Source: Lewinellaceae bacterium (GTDB lineage Bacteria > Bacteroidota > Bacteroidia > Chitinophagales > Saprospiraceae). From it: DNA of 64,000 nt. The notes beneath the pieces were generated by a model. That model made no database searches and was not told the origin of the DNA. It worked only from the letters and a program-made list of their open reading frames with translations. The stretch lies in assembly GCA_020636325.1 (NCBI GenBank), contig JACJYC010000026.1:4069-68068 (forward strand), in the 5' to 3' direction. Position numbers and translations under genes: made by a program. This document shows, piece after piece, positions 34,060 to 43,509 of the stretch. Each line of letters begins with the position of its first letter. The stretch's first letter is position 1.

Positions 34060-35100
34060 ATGCGCACCACCATCATCACCCTCATCGCCCTGAGCCTGAC
34101 GGCCTGCGGCAAAAAAGAACAGGACCCGGAAAATGCAACCGCCACCCGGCTGACGCCCGTGAAAATCGCCTCGGTGGAACACGCTGCCATTTCCACGCCG
34201 GTCATCGCCACCGGCATGATCCACTCTTCCAACGAGGCGCGGCCCGCCTTCAAGATCGGCGGCGTCATCGCCAAAACCAACGTGGAAGAAGGTGCTTTCG
34301 TCCGGGAAGGCCAGCTGTTGGCGACCCTGCAGCGCACCGAGATCGATGCCCAGGTCCAACAGGCCGATGTGGCCCTCGAAAAGGCCAAACGCGATTATGC
34401 CCGCGCCCAAAACCTCCACGCCGACAGTGTGGCTACCCTGGAGCAGGTCCAAAACGCCAATACAGGGGTCAAACTGGCGCAGGAAGCCCTGGCCATCGCC
34501 CAGTTCAACCGGCAATACGCCGAGGTCCGGGCGCCCATCTCCGGTAAGGTCATTTCCAAACTGATGAACGACGGCGAGATCGTAGGCCCCGGCACGCCCA
34601 TTTATTACATCCTCGGCACCGGCGCCGGCGATTGGGTCGTCAAGGCCGGCCTGACAGACAAGGACTGGGCCCGCCTCCAACCCGGCGACAAGGCCGTGAT
34701 CCGCCTGGATGCCTACCCCGGACAGGAATTCGAAGGCCGCGTCAAACACCTGGCCGACGTCGGTAACCCGGGAAGCGGCACCTTTGAAGTGGAACTGACC
34801 ATCGAGGCCAAAGGCAAACGCCTGGCTGCCGGGCTGGTCGCCGCCCTGGAAATCCAACCCTCCACCTCCGCCGAACGGGCCCTGATACCGGTGGAAGCCC
34901 TCGTGGAAAGCAGCGGCAGGTCCGGCACCGTATTCACCGTCGACGCGGAAGCCGTCGCCCATAGATCCATCGTCGTGGTCGACCGCCTGATGGGGGACAA
35001 GGTCGTGCTGGCCTCCGGCCTGGACAGCTCCCAAAAAGTGGTGACCGATGGCGCTCCCTACCTGGAAGACGGGCAGAAGGTCAAGGTGATTGATAACTGA
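34060..35100 (+). CDS. RND efflux membrane fusion lipoprotein
   Basis: A 346-residue periplasmic adaptor anchored to the inner membrane as a lipoprotein (MRTTIITLIALSLTAC, cleavage before the cysteine). The biotinyl-lipoyl-like halves (GGVIAKTNVEEGAFVREGQL and FNRQYAEVRAPISGKVIS) flank a short helical hairpin (VQQADVALEKAKRDYARAQN, LHADSVATLEQVQNANTG). Beta-barrel and membrane-proximal regions follow (LDAYPGQEFEGRVKHLADVG; IPVEALVESSGRSGTVFTVD). It would bridge the RND pump and the TolC-like channel. I chose the ATG at 34060 because the upstream in-frame extension is just translated repeat. Confidence 0.93.
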   Translation: MRTTIITLIALSLTACGKKEQDPENATATRLTPVKIASVEHAAISTPVIATGMIHSSNEARPAFKIGGVIAKTNVEEGAFVREGQLLATLQRTEIDAQVQQADVALEKAKRDYARAQNLHADSVATLEQVQNANTGVKLAQEALAIAQFNRQYAEVRAPISGKVISKLMNDGEIVGPGTPIYYILGTGAGDWVVKAGLTDKDWARLQPGDKAVIRLDAYPGQEFEGRVKHLADVGNPGSGTFEVELTIEAKGKRLAAGLVAALEIQPSTSAERALIPVEALVESSGRSGTVFTVDAEAVAHRSIVVVDRLMGDKVVLASGLDSSQKVVTDGAPYLEDGQKVKVIDN

Positions 35101-35109
35101 TGCCAAAAG

Positions 35110-35310
35110 GGAGGAATCGAGGAATCGAGGAATCGAAGAATTGAATCGATTCTTGGAATGGATCGAATGAATCGATTAGGCTGACCAACCAACGGACATT
35201 TAAAATCGGAACAATCGGAACAATCGAACAATCGAAACAATCGAATCAATCGAACCAATCGAATCAATTGAACCAATCGAACCAATCGAATCAATTGATC
35301 AATCAAACAA
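35110..35310 (+). repeat. Array of GGAATCGA / AACAATCGA / ACCAATCGA units
   Basis: About 20 imperfect 8-9-bp units fill nearly the whole gap between the fusion protein and pump genes. The unit is the same as in the array at 31030-31250, 4 kb away. The first part (35110-35150) runs GAGGAATCGA; the second (35200-35310) runs AACAATCGA, AATCAATCG and ACCAATCG. Confidence 0.85.
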
Positions 35311-35340
35311 CCCAATTCCGCAACCGCAACATTCGTTGAC

Positions 35341-38300
35341 ATGAAAATTGCAGCATTCTCCGTAAAGAATTACCAGTTTACGGTTATCATATTCATCATG
35401 GCCCTGTTGCTGGGGATGAACGCCCTGTTCAACATGCCGCGCGGCGAAGACCCGCCCTTCGGCGCCCCCATCTTCATCATACTGGCCATTTACCCCGGTA
35501 CCAGCCCCGCCGATATGGAGGAACTGGTGGCCGACCCGCTCGAAGATGTCCTTTACGAACTGGACGACATCAAGCGGATCGATACCAACTGCGGCGACGG
35601 CGTCATGCTGATGAAGGTGGAATTCACCTTCGGCGTGGATGTCGACTCCAAGAACAATGACGTGATCCGCGAGGTCAACCGGTTGCGGCCGGAACTGCCC
35701 TCCGACCTGCTCTCCCTGGAAGTGCAACGCGCCGCTTCCTCCGATGTCGCCATTCTGCAGCACGCCCTGGTCTCTTCAACAGCCGGCTATGAGGAATTGC
35801 GCAAACAGGCCGAGAAATTGCAGAAGAACCTGGAAAAGGTCAAAGACCTCAAACGGGTCGAGATCCAGGCTTTACCCGAACAGGAAGTCGAGATCAGCAT
35901 CGACCTGGAAAAAATGGCGCAGTTCCGGCTCGGCCTCAACCAGGTGCTCAACCTCATCGAAGCCAGCAACATCAATATTCCCGGCGGACATATCGACCTT
36001 GGGCCCAAGCGGTTCAATATCAAAACGGAAAGTGATTTTGACAACCTGGAGAATATCCGCAATACGGTTGTGCAAACCACCCGGGAAGGCCACCTCGTTC
36101 ACCTGCGGGATATCGCGTCTATCCGGATGACGGATGAAGAGATCAGCCATATGGCCCGGTTCAATGGGGAGCGGTCCATATGGGTGGTCACCCTGCTGAA
36201 GGACCGCAAAAATATCCTCCAGGTCGAGGAAAAGGTCCAGCCCATTATCGACAAATTCACAAGCGACCTGCCGGCAGATATCCGGCTGGAGAAGGCCTTT
36301 GATCAGTCGGAAAGCGTCAACCGCCGGCTGGGCCATCTGGGGCGCGACTTTATGATCGCCATTTTCCTGGTATTGCTGACGCTGTTGCCCCTGGGTACGC
36401 GCGCATCCCTGGTAGTGATGATCTCCATCCCCCTTTCGCTGTCCATCGGCCTGGCCTTGCTCGATCTGTTCCATTATACCCTCAATCAGCTCAGCATTGT
36501 CGGTATGGTGGTGGCGCTGGGTTTGCTGGTCGACGACTCGATCGTAGTGGTGGAAAACATCGAGCGGTTCATGCGCCAGGGCTATTCCCGGAAGGAGGCG
36601 GCCATTGTAGCCACCAAGCAGATCGGCATCGCGGTGATCGGTTGTACGGCGACCCTGTTGCTGGCCTTTCTGCCGCTGGCTTTCCTGCCGGAAGGGTCGG
36701 GTGATTTTATCCGCAGCCTGCCCATGGCGGTGATGCTGACGGTGATCGCGTCCCTCTTTGTGGCCATCACGATCATCCCGTTCCTGTCTTCGCTCCTGCT
36801 GCGCAATGAAGAAAGGCCGGAGGGTAATTTTTTCATGCGCTTGTTCAAAAGGTGGGTCAATCAACCCTACCAGAAAGTATTGGGCTGGTCGTTCCGTCAC
36901 CCGGTGATCAGTTTGCTGGGCGCTACGGTGATCTTTGTGTTGAGCCTGTTACTGGTACCCAGGATCGGCTTCAGCTTGTTTCCGCTGTCGGAAAAACCGA
37001 TGTTCCTGGTGAATATCGAGACCCCGCTCGGCACCAATCTCGACGAAACCAACCGCATCACCAGGGATATCGAAAAGAACCTGGAAAGCGAACCGGAGAT
37101 AATCAGCCTCACCACCAACGTCGGAAAGGGCAACCCCCGGGTGTACTACAACGAATTCCAGCGGGAAAATTCTCCCAATTACGCCCAGATCCTCGTACAG
37201 GTGGAACCCGAAATGCTCGTGCCCGAGATCACCGGGCTGGCCGATAAATTGCGCGAACGCTATGCCGCCTACCCCGGAGCGGAGATCCGGGTGATCCAGT
37301 TTCAGCAGGGCCCGCCGGTGGTGGCGCCCGTCGAATTCCGCCTTTTCGGCGAAAACCTGGATACGCTGCGCAACCTTTCATTCCAGGTGGAAGAACTGAT
37401 CAAAAACACGGAGGGTACCATCTATGTCACCAACCCGCTGCGGACCCAGAAAACGGACCTGCTCGTGGCGGTCAACCGCGAAAAGGCCGGCCTCCTGGGC
37501 ATCCCGCTGGCCGAAGTGGCCAAGACCGTGCGGCTCAGCATGACCGGGTTGAATATCGGCGCCCTGCATACCGATGACGGAGATTCGTATGATATCAAGG
37601 CCACCATCGGAAAGGACCCGCAAGAAACCATTGAAACCTTCTCCCGGATCTATGTCACCTCGCTGGCCGGTGAATTGGTCCCGCTGTCCCAGATTGCGGA
37701 TATCCGGATGGAAACCTCGCCTTCTGTGATCAAACACTACAATAAGGACCGCTACATCAGCATCGGGTCGTTCGTCCAGACCGGCTACAACACCGACGCC
37801 CTGACGGATGAGATCATCGCCAAGCTCGACAACTTCAAATTTCCGGAAGGTTTCACCTTTGTCGCAGCCGGCGAACGCGAATCCAGGGAAGAATCCTTCG
37901 GCGGCATCCAGACCATCATCATCATTTCGGTCTTCGGCCTGCTGGGCATCCTGGTGCTGGAATTCCGGACCTTCAAAAGCACCATTATTGTCTTGTCCGT
38001 CATCCCGCTCGGCATTATCGGCGCACTGGTGACCCTGTTCCTCATCGGCGAAACGCTCTCCTTCGTGGCCACGATCGGCATGATCGCCCTGGTCGGCATC
38101 GAGATCAAGAACTCGATCCTGCTGGTGGATTACACCAATCAGCTCCGGGAGCAGGGTATGCCCCTGGAACAAGCCATCATGGAGGGGGCCGAAACCCGAT
38201 TCCTCCCCATCCTGCTGACGACGATGACGGCCATCGGCGGCCTCATTCCGCTGGTGCTGGAAAACTCGCCCCTGATCTCGCCCCTCGCCTGGGTGCTGAT

Positions 38301-38382
38301 CGGCGGCCTGATCTCCTCCACCTTGCTGAGCCGGATCGTCACGCCGTTGTTGTATAAGCTGTTGCCGCCTAAAGTGAGTTAG
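35341..38382 (+). CDS. RND family efflux pump (AcrB/HAE1-like)
   Basis: A 1,013-residue inner-membrane proton-driven transporter with the usual 12-helix duplicated layout. The N-terminus has helix 1 and then the PRGEDPPF loop. In helix 4 the proton-relay aspartate pair is present (VVALGLLVDDSIVVVENIER). Further family blocks are GTRASLVVMISIPLSLSIGL, LSLLLVPRIGFSLFPLSEKP at the second half, and ATIGMIALVGIEIKNSILLV DYTNQ. It completes the TolC-like/adaptor/pump set. The proteins are closest to a drug or solute extruder rather than a metal exporter, since the metal-site methionines of CusA-type pumps are not evident; the substrate is unknown. Confidence 0.94.
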   Translation: MKIAAFSVKNYQFTVIIFIMALLLGMNALFNMPRGEDPPFGAPIFIILAIYPGTSPADMEELVADPLEDVLYELDDIKRIDTNCGDGVMLMKVEFTFGVDVDSKNNDVIREVNRLRPELPSDLLSLEVQRAASSDVAILQHALVSSTAGYEELRKQAEKLQKNLEKVKDLKRVEIQALPEQEVEISIDLEKMAQFRLGLNQVLNLIEASNINIPGGHIDLGPKRFNIKTESDFDNLENIRNTVVQTTREGHLVHLRDIASIRMTDEEISHMARFNGERSIWVVTLLKDRKNILQVEEKVQPIIDKFTSDLPADIRLEKAFDQSESVNRRLGHLGRDFMIAIFLVLLTLLPLGTRASLVVMISIPLSLSIGLALLDLFHYTLNQLSIVGMVVALGLLVDDSIVVVENIERFMRQGYSRKEAAIVATKQIGIAVIGCTATLLLAFLPLAFLPEGSGDFIRSLPMAVMLTVIASLFVAITIIPFLSSLLLRNEERPEGNFFMRLFKRWVNQPYQKVLGWSFRHPVISLLGATVIFVLSLLLVPRIGFSLFPLSEKPMFLVNIETPLGTNLDETNRITRDIEKNLESEPEIISLTTNVGKGNPRVYYNEFQRENSPNYAQILVQVEPEMLVPEITGLADKLRERYAAYPGAEIRVIQFQQGPPVVAPVEFRLFGENLDTLRNLSFQVEELIKNTEGTIYVTNPLRTQKTDLLVAVNREKAGLLGIPLAEVAKTVRLSMTGLNIGALHTDDGDSYDIKATIGKDPQETIETFSRIYVTSLAGELVPLSQIADIRMETSPSVIKHYNKDRYISIGSFVQTGYNTDALTDEIIAKLDNFKFPEGFTFVAAGERESREESFGGIQTIIIISVFGLLGILVLEFRTFKSTIIVLSVIPLGIIGALVTLFLIGETLSFVATIGMIALVGIEIKNSILLVDYTNQLREQGMPLEQAIMEGAETRFLPILLTTMTAIGGLIPLVLENSPLISPLAWVLIGGLISSTLLSRIVTPLLYKLLPPKVS

Positions 38383-38383
38383 T

Positions 38384-38480
38384 TGGCAGTTGGCAGTCAG
38401 ATAGTTTGGCAGTTGGCAGTTCGGCAGGTATTACCCCACATACCGAACTGCCAACTGAAAGACTGCCAACTGAAAGACTG
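38384..38480. repeat. TTGGCAG array followed by its inverted copy, forming a strong hairpin
   Basis: Right after the pump stop codon come repeats of AGTTGGC/TTGGCAG, an 18-nt loop, then the inverse units CTGCCAACT and CTGCCAACTGAAAGA. The arms 38410-38424 and 38443-38457 pair perfectly over 15 bp. The structure would end the efflux transcript or protect its 3' end. Confidence 0.8.
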
Positions 38481-38495
38481 ATTTCCGAATTTTCC

Positions 38496-38503
38496 TATCT
38501 TTG
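38496..38503 (+). promoter_or_regulatory. -7 box TATCTTTG of the pheT operon
   Basis: A perfect TAnnTTTG 62 nt before the pheT ATG. No TTG at the 20-nt spacing; the -33 region is formed by the repeat array. Confidence 0.45.
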
Positions 38504-38565
38504 CCCCCATTCCAAAAACGGGAACGCCCAAAGCGCCCGTTCCGGTTATTCTGAAAAGGCAAAAG

Positions 38566-41007
38566 ATGAAAGTTTCGCTAAACTGGCTTAAAGACTATCT
38601 CGATATCCCCCTTGACCCGGATACCCTTTCCGAACTGCTGACCAGCATCGGGCTGGAGGTGGAGGGGATGGAAACGGTGGAAAGCATTCCCGGCGGCCTG
38701 GCCGGCGTGGTGACCGGCGAAGTGAAGGAATGCGTCAAACACCCCAATGCCGACAAGCTTTCGCTGACCAAAGTCGACGTCGGCGCCGGCGAACTCCTCC
38801 AGATCGTTTGCGGCGCCCCCAATGTGGCTGCCGGACAAAAAGTGCTGGTAGCCACCATCGGTACGGAGTTGCACCCCATTGAAGGTGAGCCTTTTACCAT
38901 CGGGAAAGGAAAGATCCGCGGTGAAGTTTCCGAAGGCATGATCTGCGCTGAGGACGAACTGGGCCTCGGGCACGATCACGCCGGAATCATGGTGCTGCCC
39001 GCCGATACGAAAGTAGGCATCCCCGCCAAAACGTACCTCGGGCTCAAAACCGATTACGTATACGAGATCGGCCTTACGCCCAACCGGTCGGATGCGACCA
39101 ACCACCTGGGGGTAGCGCGCGACCTTGCTGCGGCCATGAAGATCAATTACGGACACAGCGGCGAGGTGAAAATGCCCGACGTCGCCGGTTTTGCGGTCGA
39201 TAATACGGAGCTGACGGTGAACGTCCGCGTGGAAAACCCGGAAGCCTGCCCGCGGTACAGCGGCGTCTGCATCCAGGGCATTACGGTAGGGGAGAGCCCC
39301 GAATGGCTGAAAACCCGCCTGAAGTCCATCGGCGTTCGTTCCATCAACAATATGGTGGACGCCACCAACTTCATCCTGCACGAGCTCGGTCAGCCCCTGC
39401 ACGCCTTCGACCTGAATAGGGTAGGCGGCCATGCAGTCGTGGTCAAAACCCTGCCGGAAGGAACCGGATTCCTTTCCCTCGACGAGGTGGAACGCAAGTT
39501 GAGCGCGGAAGACCTGATGATCTGCGACGGCAACTCCAAAGGCATGTGCATCGGCGGGGTATTCGGCGGTTTTGGGTCGGGCATCAAGGAGTCAACCCAT
39601 GACATCTTTCTGGAATCCGCGCATTTCAACCCGAAATGGATCCGGCGGTCCAGCATGCGCCACAACCTCCGCACCGACGCAGCCAGGGTATACGAAAAAG
39701 GCAGCGATCCCAACCTGACGGTTTATGCCCTCAAACGGGCCGCCATGCTGATGTGCGAACTCGGCGGCGGCAAAATCGCATCTGAAATCGTGGATATTTA
39801 CCCCTCCCCGGTCAAACCGGTTGAGGTGGAAGTGGCCTACGAATACGTCAACCGGCTCATCGGGCTCGATCTGGACCACGGCCGGATCAGGGATATCCTC
39901 ACCGCGTTAAAAATGGAGGTCGTTTCTGAAACAGCAACCACCTTCACCGTAGCCGTTCCGACGGATAAGGCGGATGTGACCCGCCCGGCTGACGTGGTGG
40001 AAGAGATCCTCCGGATATACGGTCTGAATAATGTGCCGGAGCCGCTTCACATCCGTTCGGCAGTCGTGATCTCTCCGCAGCCCGATCCGATCGCGGTGCG
40101 CAACCTGATCGCCGATATGCTGGCTTCGCAGGGCTTCAACGAAATGATGGCCGTGTCGCTGTCGCAGTCGCGCTATTACAAGGGCTCGGGATGGGACGAA
40201 TCCAGGCTGGTCTTCGTCAACAATACCGCGAATGTCCACCTCGACGTCATGCGGCCTGCAATGGTGTACAGCGCGCTGGAAGCCGTTGCCCACAACCTGA
40301 ATCGCAAACAATCCAACCTGAGGCTGTTCGAGTTCGGCCGCACTTATGCGAAGAATGAAGACCGCTACCGGGAAGAAGGCCGCCTTTCGATGACCCTCAC
40401 AGGGCAGCGGTGGCCCGAAAACTGGTTGAATGAGGATAAGGCCGAGGTCAGCTATTATTCCCTCAAATCGGCTGTTGATCAGGTATTCAACCGGCTCGGC
40501 ATCCAGGGATACCAGGAATCGGAGGCGGATGCGGATATCTTTCAATACGGCATGAAATACCACCGGGGCCAGCAGGAACTGGTGCAGTTCGGCCGCCTCG
40601 ACGGGAAACTCGCCCGCGGCATGGACGTGAAGGCCGAAGTCTTCTTTGCCGATTTCAACTGGGACAATATCATGAGCAGCCTCAAAAAGATCCAGCTCGC
40701 GGTATCGGAGATCGGCAGATTCCCGTCCGTCCGGCGCGACCTGGCGCTTATTGTCAGCCAGTCTGTCCGGTTCAGCGATATCGCAGCCATAGCCAACAAG
40801 GTCGGCAAACCGATCATACAATCGGTCAACCTGTTCGACGTTTATGTCAACGATGATCAATTGGGCGCCGGCAAAAAATCATACGCCATCGGCTGCATGT
40901 TCGAAGATCCGACCAAAACCCTCCAGGACAAGGAAGTGGACAAGATCATGGACAAGCTGATCTACGTCTGCAAGGAGCAATTGGGGGCTGTGGTGCGCGG
41001 CGCCTGA
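38566..41007 (+). CDS. pheT: Phenylalanine-tRNA ligase beta subunit
   Basis: The 813-residue beta subunit of the cytoplasmic phenylalanyl-tRNA synthetase, which charges tRNA-Phe together with PheS (not in this window). Domain order is standard: N-terminal MKVSLNWLKDYLDIPLDPDT, EMAP-type tRNA-binding domain (KECVKHPNADKLSLTKVDVG, residues about 45-150), the B3/B4 editing domain (NRSDATNHLGVARDLAAAMK; NNMVDATNFILHELGQPLHA), B5 (YPSPVKPVEVEVAYEYVNRL), a core domain, and a C-terminal anticodon-binding fold (SEIGRFPSVRRDLALIVSQS). It leads a block with zapB-like, zapA and rny, an order often kept in Bacteroidota. Confidence 0.97.
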   Translation: MKVSLNWLKDYLDIPLDPDTLSELLTSIGLEVEGMETVESIPGGLAGVVTGEVKECVKHPNADKLSLTKVDVGAGELLQIVCGAPNVAAGQKVLVATIGTELHPIEGEPFTIGKGKIRGEVSEGMICAEDELGLGHDHAGIMVLPADTKVGIPAKTYLGLKTDYVYEIGLTPNRSDATNHLGVARDLAAAMKINYGHSGEVKMPDVAGFAVDNTELTVNVRVENPEACPRYSGVCIQGITVGESPEWLKTRLKSIGVRSINNMVDATNFILHELGQPLHAFDLNRVGGHAVVVKTLPEGTGFLSLDEVERKLSAEDLMICDGNSKGMCIGGVFGGFGSGIKESTHDIFLESAHFNPKWIRRSSMRHNLRTDAARVYEKGSDPNLTVYALKRAAMLMCELGGGKIASEIVDIYPSPVKPVEVEVAYEYVNRLIGLDLDHGRIRDILTALKMEVVSETATTFTVAVPTDKADVTRPADVVEEILRIYGLNNVPEPLHIRSAVVISPQPDPIAVRNLIADMLASQGFNEMMAVSLSQSRYYKGSGWDESRLVFVNNTANVHLDVMRPAMVYSALEAVAHNLNRKQSNLRLFEFGRTYAKNEDRYREEGRLSMTLTGQRWPENWLNEDKAEVSYYSLKSAVDQVFNRLGIQGYQESEADADIFQYGMKYHRGQQELVQFGRLDGKLARGMDVKAEVFFADFNWDNIMSSLKKIQLAVSEIGRFPSVRRDLALIVSQSVRFSDIAAIANKVGKPIIQSVNLFDVYVNDDQLGAGKKSYAIGCMFEDPTKTLQDKEVDKIMDKLIYVCKEQLGAVVRGA

Positions 41008-41153
41008 GGCCGGGGGAAAGCGGTCGGGGGCATTTCCACCTTTACATTTTGCATTTTACCTTCAAAAAACCGTTTTTTCCCCAAAAAATCTCCGTAATTT
41101 TACCGCGAGCGGCAGCTGTCGGTACGCCGGCGGCGCTTATGTACCTCAAAGAC

Positions 41154-41450
41154 ATGAAAATTTCGGATAAAATTGATAATATTGAGCTCAAAATCAGGCA
41201 TCTTGCTTCCAGGCATGACCGCCTGCAACAAGAGAACAATGATCTGAAAACCCAAAACGAACATTTAAAAACGGAATTGGACAAACAGCGCGGAGCAGTC
41301 AGCGCACTGAAGGAAAAATTGGCCAAAACCCAGGGCGTCCTCGAACGGCAACCCGATAAATCGCCGGAGGAATCCCGTCAACTTAGACAACAACTGGATC
41401 AATACATCCGGGAAATTGATAAGTGTATTGAGTGGTTGAATAACGGTTAA
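41154..41450 (+). CDS. ZapB-like coiled-coil protein
   Basis: A 98-residue protein that is almost entirely one coiled coil (residues about 5-65: DKIDNIELKIRHLASRHDRL, QQENNDLKTQNEHLKTELDK) with a helical tail QQLDQYIREIDKCIEWLNNG. Its size, coiled coil and position 4 nt before zapA suggest a ZapB-type partner of the cell-division ring. I chose the ATG at 41154; upstream in-frame starts add low-complexity residues. Direct ZapB homology cannot be claimed, since coiled coils look alike. Confidence 0.7.
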   Translation: MKISDKIDNIELKIRHLASRHDRLQQENNDLKTQNEHLKTELDKQRGAVSALKEKLAKTQGVLERQPDKSPEESRQLRQQLDQYIREIDKCIEWLNNG

Positions 41451-41454
41451 TCAT

Positions 41455-41754
41455 ATGGATGGGCAAGACAGCAAAAGCATTAAAGTGATGATTGCAGGCC
41501 GGCCTTATCCATTGAAGATCCAGGAAAGCGACGAGCCTACGATCCACCGGATTGTTAAAGAGGTAAATGATGAAGTCAACCGATTTTCAGCAATGTATTC
41601 CAACCTCGACAAACAGGACTGTCTGTCGATGACCTTGCTGACCTATGCGGTTGACCTCCATAAAGCCAAACAAACGGCTGTTGACCCCTCTGAGGAAGAA
41701 GTTCGCGCCAAGCTGGCACAAATCGAAGCCCTGCTCGATAAATTGACCGTCTGA
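41455..41754 (+). CDS. zapA: Cell division protein ZapA
   Basis: A 99-residue protein matching ZapA: SIKVMIAGRPYPLKIQESDE, the TIHRIVKEVNDEVNRFSAMY helix and DCLSMTLLTYAVDLHKAKQT, with a C-terminal helix for dimerisation. ZapA bundles FtsZ filaments at the division site. It follows the coiled-coil gene by 4 nt, and the rny gene begins 82 nt later. Confidence 0.9.
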   Translation: MDGQDSKSIKVMIAGRPYPLKIQESDEPTIHRIVKEVNDEVNRFSAMYSNLDKQDCLSMTLLTYAVDLHKAKQTAVDPSEEEVRAKLAQIEALLDKLTV

Positions 41755-41836
41755 TCCTTCCTTCTTCGCTCCTGCCATGCGCTTGCCGTTCCGCTGTCGG
41801 AATAGAATTTTATTAATCATAAATGGCAAGTAAATC

Positions 41837-43504
41837 ATGGATATTACAGCAATAGTGATAGGTGTTGCAATCGGCGCAGTCCTCTGCTTCGTCGTCCTGC
41901 AGTTCCTCGTCAATAAAGGCAAATCAAAAGCCAATACGGAGGCCGAACGCATCCTGGCCGAAGCCAATAACTCCGCTAAAAAAGTTATGGACAGCGCCCA
42001 GCACAAGGCCGATAAAATGATCTCGCAGGCCGAGCTGGAAAATGAAAAGATCAAACAGCGCAAGATCCAGGAAGCCAAGGAACGGTACGTCAATATGCGG
42101 TCGGAATTCGACAGCCAGAAGGCCAAGCATATGGTGGAGATGAAAGACCGCGAAATGGAGGTGAAAACCCAGGAGAACGAACTGAAACAGAAAGTCGAGA
42201 AATTCGAAGATCGCGTAAAAGGCCTCGACAACCAGAAACAGGAACTCGAACAGAAAGAGTCCGAGATCAAGGCCATCCGCGAAAACCTCGATACCCAGCT
42301 CAAGGTCGTGGCCAAGAAACGCGAAGAACTCGACGCCGCCAATGAACTGCGGATCAAAGAACTCGAAAGCGTCGCCAGGCTCAGCGAACACGAAGCCAAG
42401 GAACAGCTCCTGGAAGCCGTCCGCGCCAAATCCGAAACCGACGCCATGGCCATCGTCAAGGATACCATCGAACAGGCCAAGGTGAACGCCGGCAAGGAAG
42501 CCAAAAAGATCGTCATCCAGACCATCCAGCGGATGTGCGCCGAATACACCATCGAAAATACGGTCTCGGTATTCAACCTGGATTCCGACGACCTCAAAGG
42601 CCAGATCATCGGCCGCGAAGGCCGGAATATCCGCGCACTCGAAGCCGCTACCGGCGCCGAAATCGTAGTGGACGATACGCCGGAAGCCATCGTGATCTCC
42701 AGCTTCGACCCGATCCGCCGCGAAGTGGCCCGCCTGGCCCTGAAAAAACTGGTCGCCGACGGCCGCATTCACCCGGCCCGCATCGAGGAGGTCGTCGCCA
42801 AAACCAAAAAACAGCTCGAAGAACAGATCGTCGAGATCGGCGAACGCACCGTGATCGAACTCGACCTGCACGGCCTCGACCCGTACCTGGTCAAAATGGT
42901 CGGCCGCATGCGCTTCCGCTCCTCCTACGGGCAAAACCTGCTCAAACACTCCATCGAAACGGCCAACCTCTGCGCCACTATGGCCGCCGAACTCGGCCTT
43001 ACGCCCAAACAGGTCAAACTCGCCAAACGGGCCGGCCTGCTGCACGATATCGGCAAAGTATCCGAAGAGGAAAGCGAATTGTCGCACGCCCTCCTCGGCA
43101 TGAAACTTTGTGAGAAATACAAGGAACACCCGGGCGTTATCAACGCAGTCGGCGCACACCACGATGAGATCGAGATGAACAACATCATCTCACCCATCGT
43201 CCAGGCCTGCGATGCCATCTCCGGCGCCCGCCCAGGCGCCCGCCGCGAGATCCTGGAAAGCTACCTCAAACGCATCGGCGAACTCGAAGAACTGGCCCTT
43301 GCCCACGAAGGCGTTCAGAAAGCCTTCGCCATGCAGGCCGGCCGCGAACTTCGCGTGATCGTCGAAGCTGAAAAGGTATCCGACCAATACGCCGACGACC
43401 TGGCTTTCATGATCTCTCAGAAGATCCAGGACGAAATGCAGTACCCGGGCCAGATCAAAGTGACCGTCATCCGCGAAAAACGGGCCGTTTCCTACGCTCG
43501 TTGA
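41837..43504 (+). CDS. rny: Ribonuclease Y
   Basis: A 555-residue membrane-bound endoribonuclease that starts mRNA decay. It has an N-terminal membrane anchor (ITAIVIGVAIGAVLCFVVLQ), a long charged coiled coil (residues about 35-220), a KH domain (GQIIGREGRNIRALEAATGA, EIVVDDTPEAIVISSFDPIR), then an HD phosphohydrolase domain with the metal motif in AGLLHDIGKVSEEESELSHA. The C-terminal segment IKVTVIREKRAVSYAR is the family ending. Length is slightly above the usual 520 residues because of the coiled coil. Confidence 0.96.
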   Translation: MDITAIVIGVAIGAVLCFVVLQFLVNKGKSKANTEAERILAEANNSAKKVMDSAQHKADKMISQAELENEKIKQRKIQEAKERYVNMRSEFDSQKAKHMVEMKDREMEVKTQENELKQKVEKFEDRVKGLDNQKQELEQKESEIKAIRENLDTQLKVVAKKREELDAANELRIKELESVARLSEHEAKEQLLEAVRAKSETDAMAIVKDTIEQAKVNAGKEAKKIVIQTIQRMCAEYTIENTVSVFNLDSDDLKGQIIGREGRNIRALEAATGAEIVVDDTPEAIVISSFDPIRREVARLALKKLVADGRIHPARIEEVVAKTKKQLEEQIVEIGERTVIELDLHGLDPYLVKMVGRMRFRSSYGQNLLKHSIETANLCATMAAELGLTPKQVKLAKRAGLLHDIGKVSEEESELSHALLGMKLCEKYKEHPGVINAVGAHHDEIEMNNIISPIVQACDAISGARPGARREILESYLKRIGELEELALAHEGVQKAFAMQAGRELRVIVEAEKVSDQYADDLAFMISQKIQDEMQYPGQIKVTVIREKRAVSYAR

Positions 43505-43509
43505 TTTTC

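Noticed and set aside
41755..41836. 6S RNA gene next to zapA
   Set aside because: 6S RNA follows zapA in proteobacteria, but this gap is only 82 nt and shows no suitable long hairpin.
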